64,000 nt of DNA from Bacillus smithii (GCF_001050115.1 NZ_CP012024.1:104001-168000), one strand, 5' to 3'. Positions 1 through 11,628 are shown, counted from the first letter of the stretch. The notes: a model not told the origin generated them from the letters alone. A program made the numbers and translations.

Positions 1-296
1 ATTTAGTGGAAAGCAAAAGAGGCGGCGGTGGATATATACGCATCATGAAAGTTCAGACTCATGATCAATCCCACTTAATAGACCAGTTGATTTCCTTAGT
101 CGGGAATCGAATTTCTCAAGCGAACGCCGAACAGATTGTATATAGATTAGTGGAAGAAGAGGTTATTTCCAAAAGGGAAGCCAAAATTATGATCAGTGTT
201 ATGGATCGCTCTGTTTTATATATTGATTTGCCGGAGCGGGACGAGTTAAGAGCGAGAATGCTTAAGGCGATGCTTTTAACTTTAAAATTCAAGTAA
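1..296 (+). CDS. ctsR: CtsR heat-shock repressor, 3' part only
   Basis: This is the C-terminal part of CtsR, the repressor of class III heat-shock genes (clp operons); the 5' end lies before the window. The visible residues start within the glycine-rich wing (ESKRGGGGYIRI), which contacts operator DNA, and continue through the dimerisation and McsB-responsive C-terminal domain with VMDRSVLYIDLPERDELRAR. About 97 of roughly 153 residues are present. It is followed at 16 bp by mcsA, the usual ctsR-mcsA-mcsB-clpC order. Autoregulation by CtsR is known for the family, but its operator would lie upstream of this window. Confidence 0.95.
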   Translation, partial: LVESKRGGGGYIRIMKVQTHDQSHLIDQLISLVGNRISQANAEQIVYRLVEEEVISKREAKIMISVMDRSVLYIDLPERDELRARMLKAMLLTLKFK

Positions 297-312
297 TGGA
301 GAGGTGAATATT

Positions 313-867
313 GTGATATGCCAGGAATGTCATCTGCGCCCAGCCACTCTTCATTTCACAAAGATCATTAACGGAGAAAAAACAGAATTTCATTTGTGTG
401 AGCATTGTGCAAAAGAAAAAGGGGAATTTTCTTTTTTTGGAGGAAGCCAAGGGTTTTCCATTAACAACCTTCTAGCGGGATTGTTTAACGTTGAGCCTGT
501 TTTTCAAAAGGTAGATCAGAATCCTTTTGTTCAGCCGGATGAATTGCAATGCGACTATTGTCATATGACGTTTCAACAATTTGTGAATACAGGGAAATTT
601 GGCTGTTCGCATTGTTACAAAACGTTTGCGGACCATATAGATTCTATATTAAAACGACTACATGGAGGAAATAATGCTCATCATGGCAAAATCCCTAAAC
701 GAAAAGGAGGAGCCCTGCACTTAAAAAAGAAAATTGCCCATTTGAAGCAGCAACTTCAGTCGTTAGTAGCTAAAGAGGAGTTTGAAAAAGCGGCGCAAGT
801 CCGTGATGAAATTCGCTCTCTTGAAAGTCAAATCAATCAAGAGGGAGGAGAAAATCATGTCTCTTGA
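313..867 (+). CDS. mcsA: McsA, zinc-binding activator of the McsB arginine kinase
   Basis: McsA binds and activates the protein-arginine kinase McsB in the Clp stress pathway. The protein (184 aa) has four CXXC pairs (CQEC, CEHC, CDYC, CSHC), as expected of the zinc-binding N-terminal half, and ends in a UVR-type coiled coil ([17 protein letters not shown]). I chose the GTG at 313, giving [10 protein letters not shown] as in B. subtilis, because the ribosome site GGAGAGGTG ends just before it; the in-frame GTG at 304 lies inside that site. It overlaps mcsB by 11 nt, suggesting translational coupling. Confidence 0.95.
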   Translation: MICQECHLRPATLHFTKIINGEKTEFHLCEHCAKEKGEFSFFGGSQGFSINNLLAGLFNVEPVFQKVDQNPFVQPDELQCDYCHMTFQQFVNTGKFGCSHCYKTFADHIDSILKRLHGGNNAHHGKIPKRKGGALHLKKKIAHLKQQLQSLVAKEEFEKAAQVRDEIRSLESQINQEGGENHVS

Positions 868-1927
868 GAAATTTATTAATCATGCTGTAAGTTCTTGGAT
901 GAAAAACGAAGGCCCTCACTCTGACATCGTATTGAGTTCCCGAATCAGGCTGGCTCGGAATTTAGAAAATCATCAATTTCCTACCGTTTTTTCTGGCGAT
1001 GAGGCGATGAAAGTCGTGCATGAAGTGGGAGAAGCTTTAAAAAGGTTTCCCGGGATGAATGAAAATCCTCTGGAATTGCTGTTAATGAATGAACTGCAGC
1101 CGCTTCAAAAAAGAGTGCTTGTAGAAAAGCATCTCATTAGTCCTCTTCTCGCAGAAGGTACCAATTACGGAGCTGTTTTTTTGTCAGAAAATGAAGATAT
1201 CAGCATTATGGTGAACGAAGAAGATCATATTCGTATACAATGCCTGGCTTCTGGATTACAATTAAAGGAAACTTTAGTTAAAGCCAACCAAATTGATGAT
1301 TTGATCGAAGAAAAAGTTCCATATGCTTTTGACGAAAAAATCGGCTATCTCACGAGTTGTCCCACAAATGTTGGCACCGGCCTTCGCGCATCCGTCATGG
1401 TTCATCTTCCGGCACTTGTCATGACTCAACAAATGAATCAGATCATTCCGGCAATTAATCAATTAGGGCTGGTCGTCCGAGGAATTTATGGTGAAGGAAG
1501 CCAATCAGTGGGGAATTTATTCCAAATCTCTAATCAGCTGACATTAGGGAAATCAGAAGAGGAAATCGTTAACGATTTAATAAGCGTTGTTTCCCAAATT
1601 ATTGATCAAGAAAGATCCGCTAGAGAAGCATTGGTCAAAACAAATCATATACAATTGGAAGACAGGATTTTCCGTTCCTATGGAGTGTTGGCCAATTCGC
1701 GTATTATTGAATCAAAAGAAGCAGCTCAATGTCTTTCCGATGTTAGATTAGGTATAGATTTAGGTTATATTAATACTATTTCTAAGAATGTTTTAAATGA
1801 ATTATTGATTTTAACTCAGCCGGGATTTTTGCAACAGTATGCAGGAGCTTCGCTTCGCCCCGAGGAACGAGATGTACGCAGAGCGACATTGATTCGGGAA
1901 AAATTAAGACAGGAACATGGATATTAA
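857..1927 (+). CDS. mcsB: McsB protein-arginine kinase
   Basis: McsB phosphorylates arginines of CtsR and of damaged proteins, marking them for ClpCP. The 356-residue protein has the phosphagen-kinase ATP-binding block SSRIRLARN near the N-terminus and the catalytic loop [14 protein letters not shown] near residue 165. The start at 857 (MSLEKF) follows GGGAGGAG and matches the family N-terminus; a longer in-frame reading from 782 only runs inside mcsA. Length is close to the B. subtilis protein. Transcription is expected with ctsR under CtsR and possibly sigma-B control, from promoters outside the window. Confidence 0.96.
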   Translation: MSLEKFINHAVSSWMKNEGPHSDIVLSSRIRLARNLENHQFPTVFSGDEAMKVVHEVGEALKRFPGMNENPLELLLMNELQPLQKRVLVEKHLISPLLAEGTNYGAVFLSENEDISIMVNEEDHIRIQCLASGLQLKETLVKANQIDDLIEEKVPYAFDEKIGYLTSCPTNVGTGLRASVMVHLPALVMTQQMNQIIPAINQLGLVVRGIYGEGSQSVGNLFQISNQLTLGKSEEEIVNDLISVVSQIIDQERSAREALVKTNHIQLEDRIFRSYGVLANSRIIESKEAAQCLSDVRLGIDLGYINTISKNVLNELLILTQPGFLQQYAGASLRPEERDVRRATLIREKLRQEHGY

Positions 1928-1942
1928 AGGAGGAGAAAAGAG

Positions 1943-4387
1943 ATGATGTTTGGGAGATTTACCGAAAGGGCTCAGAAAGTTCTGGCATTAGCTCAAGAAG
2001 AGGCAATCCGTCTTGGACACAATAATATCGGAACCGAGCATATTTTATTAGGGTTGGTAAGGGAAGGCGAAGGAATTGCGGCGAAGGCTCTTTACGGTTT
2101 AGGTTTGAGCCCTGAAAAAATTCAGAATGAAGTGGAGAATTTAATTGGGAAAGGCCAAGGAGTCGCCCAAACCATTCATTATACGCCAAGGGCTAAAAAA
2201 GTAATTGAGCTTTCAATGGATGAAGCCAGAAAACTGGGACATTCTTATGTTGGTACCGAGCATATTTTACTCGGGTTGATCCGAGAAGGCGAAGGTGTTG
2301 CAGCCCGCGTATTGAACAATTTAGGAATTAGTTTAAATAAAGCTCGTCAACAAGTGCTGCAGCTTTTAGGAAGCAATGAAACGAATGGGCATGCATCAGG
2401 ATCGTCCGCCCATGCCAATACGCCGACATTGGATAGCTTGGCTAGAGATTTGACAGCTATTGCTCGCGACGGAAAACTTGATCCTGTGATCGGACGTAGT
2501 AAAGAAATTCAACGTGTGATTGAAGTGTTAAGCCGCAGAACGAAAAACAATCCAGTATTGATTGGTGAACCGGGTGTTGGGAAAACAGCCATTGCGGAAG
2601 GATTAGCCCAACAAATTGTCAATAATGAAGTGCCGGAAACTCTTCGTGATAAACGAGTTATGACATTGGATATGGGGACCGTTGTAGCTGGAACGAAATA
2701 TCGAGGAGAATTTGAAGACCGTTTGAAAAAAGTCATGGATGAAATCCGGCAAGCTGGAAATATTATTTTGTTTATCGACGAGCTTCATACTTTGATCGGT
2801 GCGGGAGGAGCAGAAGGCGCCATTGACGCATCCAATATATTGAAGCCGGCATTGGCAAGAGGCGAGTTGCAATGCATTGGAGCAACAACATTAGATGAAT
2901 ATCGCAAATATATCGAAAAAGATGCTGCTTTGGAAAGACGCTTTCAGCCTATTCAAGTAGATGAACCGACCATTGAAGAATCGATTCAAATTTTAAAAGG
3001 GCTAAGAGATCGCTACGAAGCACATCACCGTGTATCCATTACAGATGAGGCGATTGAAGCGGCGGTTAAATTATCGGATCGTTATATTTCGGATCGTTTC
3101 TTGCCGGATAAAGCGATTGACCTTATTGATGAAGCAGGCTCGAAAGTAAGATTACGCTCCTTTACCACTCCTCCGAATTTAAAAGAACTGGAGCAAAAAC
3201 TTGAAGAAATTAGAAAAGAAAAAGATGCAGCTGTACAAAGCCAAGAATTTGAAAAAGCAGCTTCTTTAAGAGACGCTGAGCAAAAATTGCGCGAGCAGTT
3301 GGAAGAAACGAAAAAATCTTGGAAAGAAAAACAAGGAAAAGAAAACAGCGAAGTGACGGTTGAAGATATTGCGACAGTTGTTTCCAGCTGGACAGGAATT
3401 CCTGTTTCCAAATTGGCACAAACTGAAACAGAAAGATTGTTAAATCTTGAAGAAATTCTACATTCGCGGGTCATTGGCCAGGAAGAAGCTGTAAAAGCGG
3501 TGGCTAAAGCTGTTCGTCGTGCACGGGCAGGATTAAAAGATCCAAAACGTCCAATCGGCTCCTTTATTTTCCTCGGACCGACCGGAGTTGGGAAAACAGA
3601 GCTGGCTAGAGCATTGGCGGAAGCTATGTTTGGCGATGAAGATGCTATGATCCGAATCGATATGTCAGAATACATGGAGAAACATTCGACTTCCCGTTTA
3701 GTTGGCTCTCCTCCTGGTTATGTCGGATTTGAGGAAGGCGGACAATTGACAGAAAAGGTTAGACGCAAGCCGTATTCTGTTATATTGCTAGACGAAATTG
3801 AAAAAGCGCATCCGGATGTTTTCAACATTCTTCTTCAAGTATTAGAAGATGGCCGTTTAACTGATTCAAAAGGTAGAACGGTTGACTTCCGGAATACAGT
3901 TCTGATAATGACGTCCAATGTGGGCGCTGAAGCGTTGAAGAAAAACAAGTATGTTGGATTTAATATTCAGGACGGCGAGCAGGAATTTAAAGATATGAAA
4001 GGGAAAGTGCTGGAAGAACTCAAAAGAGCATTTCGTCCTGAATTTTTAAATCGAATTGACGAAATTATTGTGTTCCATTCGTTGGAAAAAGATCAATTGA
4101 AACAGATTGTTTCGTTAATGTCTGATCAATTAACCAAACGTTTGAAAGAGCAGCATATTGAGCTTGAACTGACCGATAAAGCAAAAGAGAAAATTGCCGA
4201 AGAAGGATACGATCCTGAATATGGAGCTCGTCCGTTGCGTCGGGCGATCCAGAAACATATTGAAGATCGGCTGTCGGAAGAACTTTTAAAAGGCAATATC
4301 CATCCAGGACAAAATGTCGTGATTGACGTGGAAAATAACGAATTCGTAGTAAAAACAAAACAACCGTCAATTGGAGTAATGGAATGA
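1943..4387 (+). CDS. clpC: ClpC AAA+ unfoldase of the ClpCP protease
   Basis: Hsp100 unfoldase that feeds substrates, including arginine-phosphorylated and MecA-delivered proteins, to ClpP. The 814 residues show two Clp_N repeats (first 150 aa), AAA-1 with Walker A GEPGVGKT, a UVR-type middle domain ([18 protein letters not shown]), AAA-2 with Walker A GPTGVGKT, and a VGF loop for ClpP docking (KYVGFNI, about residue 672). The ribosome site AAAGGAGG lies 15 bp after the mcsB stop. It is the last gene of the ctsR operon here, because a terminator and a 354-bp gap separate it from radA. Confidence 0.97.
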   Translation: MMFGRFTERAQKVLALAQEEAIRLGHNNIGTEHILLGLVREGEGIAAKALYGLGLSPEKIQNEVENLIGKGQGVAQTIHYTPRAKKVIELSMDEARKLGHSYVGTEHILLGLIREGEGVAARVLNNLGISLNKARQQVLQLLGSNETNGHASGSSAHANTPTLDSLARDLTAIARDGKLDPVIGRSKEIQRVIEVLSRRTKNNPVLIGEPGVGKTAIAEGLAQQIVNNEVPETLRDKRVMTLDMGTVVAGTKYRGEFEDRLKKVMDEIRQAGNIILFIDELHTLIGAGGAEGAIDASNILKPALARGELQCIGATTLDEYRKYIEKDAALERRFQPIQVDEPTIEESIQILKGLRDRYEAHHRVSITDEAIEAAVKLSDRYISDRFLPDKAIDLIDEAGSKVRLRSFTTPPNLKELEQKLEEIRKEKDAAVQSQEFEKAASLRDAEQKLREQLEETKKSWKEKQGKENSEVTVEDIATVVSSWTGIPVSKLAQTETERLLNLEEILHSRVIGQEEAVKAVAKAVRRARAGLKDPKRPIGSFIFLGPTGVGKTELARALAEAMFGDEDAMIRIDMSEYMEKHSTSRLVGSPPGYVGFEEGGQLTEKVRRKPYSVILLDEIEKAHPDVFNILLQVLEDGRLTDSKGRTVDFRNTVLIMTSNVGAEALKKNKYVGFNIQDGEQEFKDMKGKVLEELKRAFRPEFLNRIDEIIVFHSLEKDQLKQIVSLMSDQLTKRLKEQHIELELTDKAKEKIAEEGYDPEYGARPLRRAIQKHIEDRLSEELLKGNIHPGQNVVIDVENNEFVVKTKQPSIGVME

Positions 4388-4590
4388 CATCTAAAAAGTA
4401 CCCTATCCCGATTCTGGAAGAATTCGGATCTAAAGCCGTTATAACCTCCCTTTGATGCCCGGAGATATCGAAAGTTATTTGGCTTCGTTAAAGTTATCAG
4501 TTAGCAGGTCAGGGAGTTATCAGGCTTTTGAATAAAGGACCTTTTCCCAAGGAAATTTGAGGATGATGTCTGTCCAGGGGGAAATCAACA

Positions 4591-4630
4591 AGAGGTACGC
4601 GTATGATAAGCATCCGTGTACCTCTTTTTT
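4591..4630 (+). terminator. Intrinsic terminator after clpC
   Basis: An 11-bp stem (AGAGGTACGCG with CGTGTACCTCT, one G-U pair) around a 13-nt loop is followed by a run of six T. It would end the ctsR-mcsA-mcsB-clpC transcript. Confidence 0.85.
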
Positions 4631-4639
4631 ATCTTGGAT

Positions 4640-4648
4640 TGTTATAAT
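4640..4648 (+). promoter_or_regulatory. Extended -10 promoter candidate for radA-disA
   Basis: TGTTATAAT (TG-N-TATAAT) lies 10 bp after the clpC terminator and about 95 bp before radA. No clear -35 hexamer is present at 17 bp, so assignment rests on the extended -10 and its position. Confidence 0.4.
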
Positions 4649-4741
4649 AATCTCACACATCTGTAAGGCAAATTCCAGAGAATATGAATTGTTTCACATG
4701 AATGTTCAAATGTGTTCATAATATAAAGGAAGAGGATCCAT

Positions 4742-6115
4742 ATGGTAAAGAAAAAAACAAAATTTATTTGTCAATCATGCGGATATGAATCGCCGAAATG
4801 GATGGGGAGATGTCCCGGATGCGGGGAATGGAACCAAATGGTGGAAGAAGTGGATATGACGGGGCGACAAAAGAAAACATTTATTCATTCCGAATCTTCG
4901 CGGATTTCGAAGCCATCACCGCTCATTACAGTACAATCAACGGAAGAGCCTAGAACGACAACCAATATGAAAGAATTCAACCGTGTTTTAGGCGGAGGAA
5001 TCGTCGCCGGCTCTCTTGTTTTAATCGGAGGAGATCCGGGTATCGGAAAGTCGACATTGTTGCTGCAAATTTCCAGCCAGCTAGCGAGCGGGGGCCATAA
5101 AGTTTTATATATATCCGGAGAAGAATCGGCGAAACAAATCAAACTGCGTGCGGATCGCTTGAATGTGGATTCTAGCAATCTCTATATCTATTCAGAAACC
5201 AATTTGGAATTAATAAACCTTGCGATCGATCAATTAAATCCGGAATTTGTCATCATTGATTCGATTCAAACTGTCTACCACCCTGAAGTTACTTCCGCCC
5301 CGGGCAGCGTTTCCCAAGTGCGGGAAAGTACGGCCGAATTCATGAGAATGGCGAAGGTCCAAGGAATGGCTATCTTTATTGTAGGGCACGTAACGAAAGA
5401 AGGCTCGATTGCCGGTCCTAGAATTTTGGAGCATATGGTTGATACAGTTCTTTATTTCGAAGGGGAGCGGCATCATTCTTACCGCATTTTAAGAGCGGTT
5501 AAAAATCGCTTTGGTTCTACAAATGAGATGGGAATTTTTGAAATGAAAGAAACCGGACTCATAGAGGTGGAAAATCCGTCGGAAATCTTTTTGGAGGAGC
5601 GTGCGCAAAGTGCATCGGGGTCAACGGTAGTTGCTTCTATGGAAGGGACACGCCCCGTGTTGGTTGAGATACAGGCATTGATAGCACCGACCAGTTTTAA
5701 TTATCCGCGTCGAATGGCCACAGGGATCGATCATAATAGAGTGTCTCTTTTAATGGCGGTATTGGAAAAAAGGGTCGGCCTTCTTCTTCAAAATCAAGAT
5801 GCTTATTTAAAAGTGGCTGGGGGAGTCAAGCTTGATGAACCTGCCATTGATTTAGCGGTTGCTGTCAGCATTGTGTCCAGTTTCCGCGACAAGCCGACAC
5901 GATCAACAGATTGTATAATTGGAGAAGTAGGATTAACCGGTGAAGTCAGAAGGGTAACGAGAATTGAACAGCGAGTGCGAGAAGCAGAAAAGCTGGGATT
6001 TTCCCGTGTCATTATTCCGGCCCATAATCTTGGTGGTTGGAATACTCCAGGGAAAATAGAGGTGATTGGAGTTTCAACAGTAGAAGAAGCATTGGAGTAT
6101 GCGTTGGGAGGATAG
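4742..6115 (+). CDS. radA: RadA DNA repair ATPase
   Basis: RecA-like ATPase that processes recombination intermediates and promotes branch migration. The 457 residues show the N-terminal C4 zinc finger ([20 protein letters not shown]), Walker [11 protein letters not shown] near residue 97, the RadA-specific KNRFGST motif, and a C-terminal Lon-protease-like domain. It starts at ATG 4742 behind AAAGGAAGAGG. It ends 3 bp before disA; RadA is reported to restrain DisA activity, consistent with co-expression. Confidence 0.97.
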   Translation: MVKKKTKFICQSCGYESPKWMGRCPGCGEWNQMVEEVDMTGRQKKTFIHSESSRISKPSPLITVQSTEEPRTTTNMKEFNRVLGGGIVAGSLVLIGGDPGIGKSTLLLQISSQLASGGHKVLYISGEESAKQIKLRADRLNVDSSNLYIYSETNLELINLAIDQLNPEFVIIDSIQTVYHPEVTSAPGSVSQVRESTAEFMRMAKVQGMAIFIVGHVTKEGSIAGPRILEHMVDTVLYFEGERHHSYRILRAVKNRFGSTNEMGIFEMKETGLIEVENPSEIFLEERAQSASGSTVVASMEGTRPVLVEIQALIAPTSFNYPRRMATGIDHNRVSLLMAVLEKRVGLLLQNQDAYLKVAGGVKLDEPAIDLAVAVSIVSSFRDKPTRSTDCIIGEVGLTGEVRRVTRIEQRVREAEKLGFSRVIIPAHNLGGWNTPGKIEVIGVSTVEEALEYALGG

Positions 6116-6118
6116 AGA

Positions 6119-7186
6119 ATGGAGGATAAAAAGGAGAAAACCATCTCAGATATTCTAAAATTAGTGGCTCCTGGAACACCTATTCGTGAAGGGATAGACA
6201 ATGTTTTAAGAGCCAAAACGGGCGGCCTAATTGTCATGGGCTACAATGAGAAAGTGAAAGAATTGGTGGATGGCGGCTTTTATATAGATTGTGATTTCAC
6301 ACCGAGCAATTTATATGAATTGGCCAAAATGGATGGAGCGATTATTTTGAATGAAACGGGTACGAAAGTCATTTTAGCGAATGCCCATCTTGCTCCTGAT
6401 TCGTCCATTCCTTCATCGGAAACGGGGATGCGCCATCGGACGGCTGAGAGAGTCGCCAGGCAAACGAATTCATTAGTCATTGCGATTTCACAAAGAAGAA
6501 ATGTCATTACTTTATATCAGGGAAAGTTCCGTTACGCGCTAAAAGACATTGGAGTCATTTTGACTAAAGCGAATCAAGCCATACAAACTTTGGAAAAATA
6601 TAAAATGGTCCTCGATCAAGCCATTGCCAATTTGACCATGCTGGAATTTGAGGAATTGGTTACATATAGCGATGTTTTGCAAGTTCTCCATAAAATTGAA
6701 ATGGTTCTGCGGATTAAAAAAGAATTGTTGGCTTATTTAAACGAGCTTGGTGTGGAGGGGCGTCTGATACAACTGCAGATGAATGAATTGCTGTCTGACA
6801 TGGAAGACGAAGCCATGCTGATTATTCGCGACTATTCAAAAGACCGTCAAGTTAAACCGTTTGAAGTGCTCTCCAAATTTCAAGAGTTGGTGACGAATGA
6901 ACTGCTGGATGATTCGGTTTTATTAAAGCTTCTTGGTTTTTCGGGCCACGTTCCGATCGAAGAAGGAATATGTCCCAGAGGCTATCGCGCTTTAAGAAAA
7001 ATTCCGCGCCTTCCTATCGTCATCATCGAAAATTTAATTTCAAAGTTTAAATGGCTGCCGGAAATTGTGAAAGCGGATGTCGATAAACTGGATGACGTAG
7101 AAGGGATTGGAGAAGTGCGGGCGCGAAAAATAAAAGAAGGATTAAAGTTAATAAAGGATCAAATGTTAGCTGATCGTCAATTATAG
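6119..7186 (+). CDS. disA: DisA diadenylate cyclase, DNA-integrity scanner
   Basis: DisA makes c-di-AMP from two ATP while scanning DNA, and delays sporulation when it meets branched structures. The 355-residue protein has the DAC domain with the catalytic KMDGAIIL and RHRTAERV motifs in the first 150 aa, a helical spine, and a C-terminal helix-hairpin-helix DNA-binding region ([16 protein letters not shown]). Start ATG 6119 is 3 nt after the radA stop, so translation is probably coupled. Confidence 0.97.
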   Translation: MEDKKEKTISDILKLVAPGTPIREGIDNVLRAKTGGLIVMGYNEKVKELVDGGFYIDCDFTPSNLYELAKMDGAIILNETGTKVILANAHLAPDSSIPSSETGMRHRTAERVARQTNSLVIAISQRRNVITLYQGKFRYALKDIGVILTKANQAIQTLEKYKMVLDQAIANLTMLEFEELVTYSDVLQVLHKIEMVLRIKKELLAYLNELGVEGRLIQLQMNELLSDMEDEAMLIIRDYSKDRQVKPFEVLSKFQELVTNELLDDSVLLKLLGFSGHVPIEEGICPRGYRALRKIPRLPIVIIENLISKFKWLPEIVKADVDKLDDVEGIGEVRARKIKEGLKLIKDQMLADRQL

Positions 7187-7301
7187 AGAGAGGCATTCAT
7201 TTAAATTGACAGTTGCATTGTAGGATGTTACTCTCAAGTTACTAAGATTTTCCTTAATTTAGCCGGCGAATTTTTCAAATGTAAAGAAAATTTTTCATCT
7301 A

Positions 7302-7310
7302 TGTTATAAT
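7302..7310 (+). promoter_or_regulatory. Extended -10 promoter candidate for yacL
   Basis: TGTTATAAT is an extended -10 located about 70 bp before yacL in an AT-rich 190-bp spacer. There is no good -35 at the matching distance. Confidence 0.35.
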
Positions 7311-7380
7311 AAAAAATTATTCTCTTTGCAAAGGTTATAATAAAAGAAAAGTGTTTATAATGGTAAAGAGGAGGTGAATG

Positions 7381-8472
7381 TTGTACATGCTAAGACGTAT
7401 TGTGCAAGCCATTTTTATCATTTTGGGTGGAACATTAGGTCTGTTTGTTTTGCCGGAATTATTTCATTTATTGAAATTGCCTGAGGCAAGATTATTGTAC
7501 AATCCATACACAACTACTGTTTTAGGAGCCATTATATTTTATTTATTGACTTTCTGGGCTGTGGATTATGTTGTGAATTTTGTAAAATGGATCGAAGACC
7601 GGTTGGTTAAAATGCCGGTTGTGGATATGATATCAGGATGTGTTGGGCTGATTGTGGGGTTGATTGTCGCTTATTTATTAGGGATCCCGCTCAACAAAAT
7701 TGAAATTCCCATCATTAATACAGTTGCCCCGATTTTTTTGACTTTGCTTTTAGGGTATTTAGGTTTTCAAGTGGGTTTTAAGAAAAGAGATGAAATCAAA
7801 GCATTATTTACGTCGAATAGAGTAAGCAGAAGAAAGGAAAGCGAGCCTGAATCGCCTGAACGGAAAACATTTAAAATTTTGGATACGAGTGTCATCATTG
7901 ATGGCAGAATTGCGGATATTTGCCAGACTGGATTTTTGGAAGGTGTGATCGTGATCCCTCAATTTGTTCTCGAAGAGCTTCAGCATATCGCGGACTCGTC
8001 CGATGCGTTAAAAAGAAATCGGGGGCGGAGAGGCCTTGATATTTTAAATCGAATTCAAAAAGAACTTCCCATTGAAGTTCAAATTTACGAAGGAGATTTT
8101 GAAGACATCCAAGAGGTGGACAGCAAGCTTGTAAAACTAGCAAAAGTAATGAACGGAGTCGTTGTGACAAATGATTATAATTTGAACAAAGTTTGCGAAT
8201 TCCAAAAAGTTCCGGTTTTAAATATCAATGATTTAGCGAATGCTGTGAAACCGATTGTCCTTCCGGGAGAGGAAATAAATGTTCAAGTCATTAAAGATGG
8301 AAAAGAACATAATCAAGGTGTCGCCTATTTAGATGATGGAACAATGATTGTTGTGGAAGAAGGAAAAGATTTTATCGGAAAACAAATTGACGTTCTCGTC
8401 ACAAGCGTATTACAAACTTCTGCAGGACGAATGATATTTGCTAAGCCAAAATTGTTAGAAAAAGCATTATAA
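7381..8472 (+). CDS. yacL: YacL, membrane-anchored PIN/TRAM-domain protein
   Basis: A four-helix membrane N-terminus (about residues 5-135) is followed by a PIN ribonuclease-fold domain with conserved acidic residues ([25 protein letters not shown]) and a C-terminal TRAM domain. The family is predicted to bind or cleave RNA at the membrane; no substrate is known to me. I set the start at TTG 7381, because AGGAGGTG at 7369-7376 is too close to the ATG at 7378; ATG 7387 is the other choice. It lies directly upstream of ispD, as in B. subtilis. Confidence 0.9.
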   Translation: MYMLRRIVQAIFIILGGTLGLFVLPELFHLLKLPEARLLYNPYTTTVLGAIIFYLLTFWAVDYVVNFVKWIEDRLVKMPVVDMISGCVGLIVGLIVAYLLGIPLNKIEIPIINTVAPIFLTLLLGYLGFQVGFKKRDEIKALFTSNRVSRRKESEPESPERKTFKILDTSVIIDGRIADICQTGFLEGVIVIPQFVLEELQHIADSSDALKRNRGRRGLDILNRIQKELPIEVQIYEGDFEDIQEVDSKLVKLAKVMNGVVVTNDYNLNKVCEFQKVPVLNINDLANAVKPIVLPGEEINVQVIKDGKEHNQGVAYLDDGTMIVVEEGKDFIGKQIDVLVTSVLQTSAGRMIFAKPKLLEKAL

Positions 8473-8488
8473 GCGATAATGGAGTTGG

Positions 8489-9184
8489 ATGAGTATGAAT
8501 TATCAGGTAGTAATCCCGGCAGCTGGGCAAGGGAAGCGGATGAAAGCTAAAAAGAACAAATTATTGATGGAATTGCGCGGCTTGCCAGTGATTATTCATA
8601 CTTTAAAGGTTTTTGAAAGTGATCCTTGGTGTGAAGGGATTATCTTAGTAGCCAAACAACAAGAAAAAGATATCTTTTTAACTTTGGTGAAACAATACAG
8701 AATTACGAAAGTTCAGTCTATCACTACGGGCGGGCGAGAGCGTCAGCACAGTGTTCAAAAAGGATTGAAAATGTTAAAAAATTGCAACGTGGTACTTGTC
8801 CATGATGGAGCCCGTCCTTTTATCACGATAAAGGTGATTCATAAACTCGTTGATCAGTTAACGGAATTTCCTGCCGCAATTGCAGCTGTTCCCGTGAAAG
8901 ATACGATCAAAAAAGGGACGGGTGGTTTGGTAACGGAAACGATTGATCGCTCAAGCTTGTGGTCAGTACAAACGCCACAAGCTTTTCGTGTGCCCGTATT
9001 GTTAAAAGCGCACAATGCTGCGGAGCGTGACTCTTTTTTAGGGACGGACGATTCCTCTTTAGTTGAAAGGCTTGGGATTCCTGTTCAAATTGTAGAGGGG
9101 GATTATGATAATATTAAATTGACGACGCCAGAAGATTTACTGTTTGCTGAGGCTATTTTAAACAAACGTATGAATGAACAATGA
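8489..9184 (+). CDS. ispD: IspD, 2-C-methylerythritol 4-phosphate cytidylyltransferase
   Basis: Third step of the MEP isoprenoid pathway: joins CTP and MEP to give CDP-ME. The 231-aa protein carries the nucleotide-binding signature AAGQGKRMKAKKNKLL, followed by HDGARPF, VPVKDTIK and TPQAF, which are characteristic of IspD. The start at 8489 has GGAG 5 nt upstream; ATG 8495 is an alternative two codons later. It is followed by ispF after 18 bp, so two pathway steps are co-expressed. Confidence 0.96.
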   Translation: MSMNYQVVIPAAGQGKRMKAKKNKLLMELRGLPVIIHTLKVFESDPWCEGIILVAKQQEKDIFLTLVKQYRITKVQSITTGGRERQHSVQKGLKMLKNCNVVLVHDGARPFITIKVIHKLVDQLTEFPAAIAAVPVKDTIKKGTGGLVTETIDRSSLWSVQTPQAFRVPVLLKAHNAAERDSFLGTDDSSLVERLGIPVQIVEGDYDNIKLTTPEDLLFAEAILNKRMNEQ

Positions 9185-9202
9185 AAAAGGAGTTTTACAG
9201 AA

Positions 9203-9685
9203 ATGTTTCGAGTGGGACAAGGATTTGATGTTCATCAATTGGTGGAAAACAGGCCTTTGATTATAGGCGGAGTTGCGATTCCCTATGAGAAAGGATTGCT
9301 GGGCCATTCAGATGCGGATGTATTGCTGCATGCCATCGCTGATGCTTGTTTGGGCGCTATTGGGGAAGGAGATATCGGATCCCATTTTCCTGATACCGAC
9401 CCTGCTTTTAAAGATGCCAATTCTTCCTTTTTGCTTTCTCATGTGTGGAAATTAGTGAAGGAAAAAGGCTTTCGATTGGGCAATGTCGATGGCACCATCA
9501 TCGCCCAAAAGCCTAAAATGGCGCCTTATATTGAACAAATGCGGCAAAAAATCGCGGAACTTTTAGAAGCAGACATTCGCCAGGTCAATGTCAAAGCCAC
9601 GACGACCGAAAAGCTGGGCTTCCCCGGAAGAGAAGAAGGGATCGCTTCTTTGGCCGTAGTCCTTATTGAGAAAGAAAGAGAATAA
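9203..9685 (+). CDS. ispF: IspF, MEcPP synthase
   Basis: Converts CDP-ME 2-phosphate to 2-C-methylerythritol 2,4-cyclodiphosphate with release of CMP. The 160 residues include the metal-binding GFDVHQL (Asp and His near residues 8 and 10), [11 protein letters not shown] with the third metal ligand, and the [10 protein letters not shown] active-site segment. Trimeric family; length is normal. A ribosome site AAAAAGGAG precedes ATG 9203. Confidence 0.96.
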   Translation: MFRVGQGFDVHQLVENRPLIIGGVAIPYEKGLLGHSDADVLLHAIADACLGAIGEGDIGSHFPDTDPAFKDANSSFLLSHVWKLVKEKGFRLGNVDGTIIAQKPKMAPYIEQMRQKIAELLEADIRQVNVKATTTEKLGFPGREEGIASLAVVLIEKERE

Positions 9686-9879
9686 CCTTTATTCAAAAAG
9701 ACAAAGATGTTAAAATACTACAGGAAGAAAACGTATGGATGCGGGTTTTTCCTGAAAAATGGTGATCGGGAGAGATAGCAGTTTCTGTTTTCATTTTCAG
9801 CAAAGAGTTGGAAAAATGGAAACGGAAAGCATGCATCGAATCGATTCGCGCATTGAAATCAAGAGGAGGCATTCAAATA

Positions 9880-11337
9880 ATGGCTAGTGAAATACGTGTG
9901 CGATATGCGCCAAGCCCGACAGGACATTTGCATATTGGAAATGCACGCACGGCATTGTTTAATTATTTATTCGCCAGAAGCCAAGGCGGAAAATTTATTA
10001 TCCGGATTGAAGATACCGACCAAAAGCGGAATATAGAAGGCGGTGAACAAAGCCAACTTAAATACCTAAAATGGCTCGGAATGGATTGGGATGAAGGTGT
10101 AGATGTTGGCGGCCCATATGAACCATACCGTCAGTCGGAACGTACGGAAATTTACAAAAAATATTATGAAGACCTTTTAGACAGAGGCCTTGCTTATAAA
10201 TGTTATTGTACGGAAGAAGAGTTGGAAGCGGAGCGGAAAGCGCAGCTTGCACGGGGAGAAACGCCCCGCTATTCGGGCAAATGCCGCCATTTAACAAAAG
10301 AACAGCAGAAAGCTCTGGAAGCGGAAGGGCGTCAACCCAGCATTCGTTTTCGCGTGCCGGAAGGGAAAGTATACGAATTCGATGATATTGTCAAAAATCA
10401 TGTGTCTTTTGAATCAGACGATATCGGCGATTTTGTCATCGTAAAAAAAGACGGCATGCCGACATATAATTTTGCTGTGACGATCGATGACCATTTAATG
10501 GGTATGACTCATGTCCTTCGCGGTGATGACCATATTTCAAATACACCTAAACAATTAATGATATACGAAGCTTTTGGCTGGGAACCGCCTAAATTTGGAC
10601 ATATGACGTTAATTGTAAATAAAAATCACAAAAAATTGAGCAAACGGGATGAATCTATTATCCAGTTTATCGAACAATATGAAGAACTTGGCTATCTGCC
10701 GGAAGCACTGTTTAATTTTATTGCATTATTGGGATGGTCCCCAAAAGGGGAAGAAGAAATTTTCTCAAGGGAAGAATTCATTCAAATTTTTGATCCCAAT
10801 CGTCTTTCCAAATCACCAGCTGTTTTTGACAAGCAAAAGCTTATGTGGATGAATAACCAATATATGAAACAGTTGGATTTGGACAAGGTAGTGGAGCTGG
10901 CGCTTCCGCATCTGATAAAAGCGGGGCGTGTTTCGAAAACATTGTCCCCTGAGGAAAAACAATGGGTGAGAAAATTAATCGCTCTTTATCAGGAACAAAT
11001 GAGTTATGGAGCGGAAATTGTAGAGCTATCCGAGTTGTTCTTTAAAGAAAAAATTGAGTATAATGAAGAAGCAAAAGCTGTTCTCTCCGAAGAACAGGTG
11101 CCGGAAGTCCTTGGGACCTTCTTGAATAAAGTTCGAGAACTGGATGTGTTTGAAGCAGCTGAGATTAAAAAGGCCATTAAAGCCGTTCAAAAAGAGACAG
11201 GCCATAAAGGGAAAAAGCTGTATATGCCGATTCGGGTAGCTGTTACGGGGCAAATGCACGGCCCTGAACTTCCGAACACTCTTGAACTTCTCGGAAAAGA
11301 CAAAGTGGCAGAAAGAATTGAAAACCTTCTTCGTTAA
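9880..11337 (+). CDS. gltX: Glutamyl-tRNA synthetase
   Basis: Charges tRNA-Glu (and in Bacilli also tRNA-Gln, which is then amidated). The 485-aa class I enzyme has the HIGH-type motif HIGNARTAL near residue 16 and the KMSKS-type motif KLSKRDES near residue 253. Start ATG 9880 follows AAGAGGAGG; upstream in-frame codons to 9808 are not conserved family sequence. The 194-bp spacer before it suggests its own promoter or leader, though I see no clear hexamer pair. Confidence 0.97.
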   Translation: MASEIRVRYAPSPTGHLHIGNARTALFNYLFARSQGGKFIIRIEDTDQKRNIEGGEQSQLKYLKWLGMDWDEGVDVGGPYEPYRQSERTEIYKKYYEDLLDRGLAYKCYCTEEELEAERKAQLARGETPRYSGKCRHLTKEQQKALEAEGRQPSIRFRVPEGKVYEFDDIVKNHVSFESDDIGDFVIVKKDGMPTYNFAVTIDDHLMGMTHVLRGDDHISNTPKQLMIYEAFGWEPPKFGHMTLIVNKNHKKLSKRDESIIQFIEQYEELGYLPEALFNFIALLGWSPKGEEEIFSREEFIQIFDPNRLSKSPAVFDKQKLMWMNNQYMKQLDLDKVVELALPHLIKAGRVSKTLSPEEKQWVRKLIALYQEQMSYGAEIVELSELFFKEKIEYNEEAKAVLSEEQVPEVLGTFLNKVRELDVFEAAEIKKAIKAVQKETGHKGKKLYMPIRVAVTGQMHGPELPNTLELLGKDKVAERIENLLR

Positions 11338-11374
11338 CATTTTGTTCGAAAGTCAATATATTGAAAAGCATAAA

Positions 11375-11628
11375 GAGAAAGCGTTGAAGAGGAGAAGTAG
11401 GAAACCGATGTTTAACAGAGAGAACCATCACCGGCTGAAAGTGGTTTAAACCTCTCGGTTTTCGAAATGCACCTCTGAGCCCGCATCTGAAATTTTAGGG
11501 GAAAAGTAAGATGCGGCGGTAGCCCCCGTTAAAGGAATGAGTTTGGGGAACTGGCCGTTTGGCCGCTGTTCTCAAACAGAGTGGAACCGCGCTGAAAGCG
11601 TCTCTGTCTTTTACAGGGACGCTTTTTT
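11375..11628 (+). promoter_or_regulatory. T-box riboswitch, cysteine-specific, controlling cysES
   Basis: A tRNA-sensing leader. Stem I contains a specifier loop with the codon TGC (Cys) at 11468-11470, and the antiterminator T-box core TGGAACC is at 11582-11588. An intrinsic terminator follows directly (11598-11627). Uncharged tRNA-Cys would pair at both places and allow read-through into cysE and cysS. The specifier codon agrees with the genes downstream. The 5' limit is approximate. Confidence 0.93.
11598..11627 (+). terminator. T-box regulated terminator
   Basis: A 10-bp stem (GCGTCTCTGT with ACAGGGACGC, one wobble pair) is followed by six T. It is mutually exclusive with the antiterminator formed by the T-box sequence just upstream. 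Confidence 0.9.

Larger units (their letters stand above)
4388..4741. other. clpC-radA intergenic gap
   Basis: No coding potential was recognised in these 354 bp. The second half holds an intrinsic terminator (4591-4630) and an extended -10 promoter-like element (4640-4648). The first 200 bp contain nothing I can name. In B. subtilis radA follows clpC much more closely, so this gap probably marks a transcription-unit boundary. Confidence 0.6.

Noticed and set aside
782-856. N-terminal extension of mcsB
   Set aside because: The 25 codons overlap the end of mcsA in another frame; the conserved start MSLEKF has its own GGGAGGAG.
3082-3675. 197-codon minus-strand frame inside clpC
   Set aside because: Antisense to a strongly conserved gene; no ribosome site and Ser-rich shadow composition.
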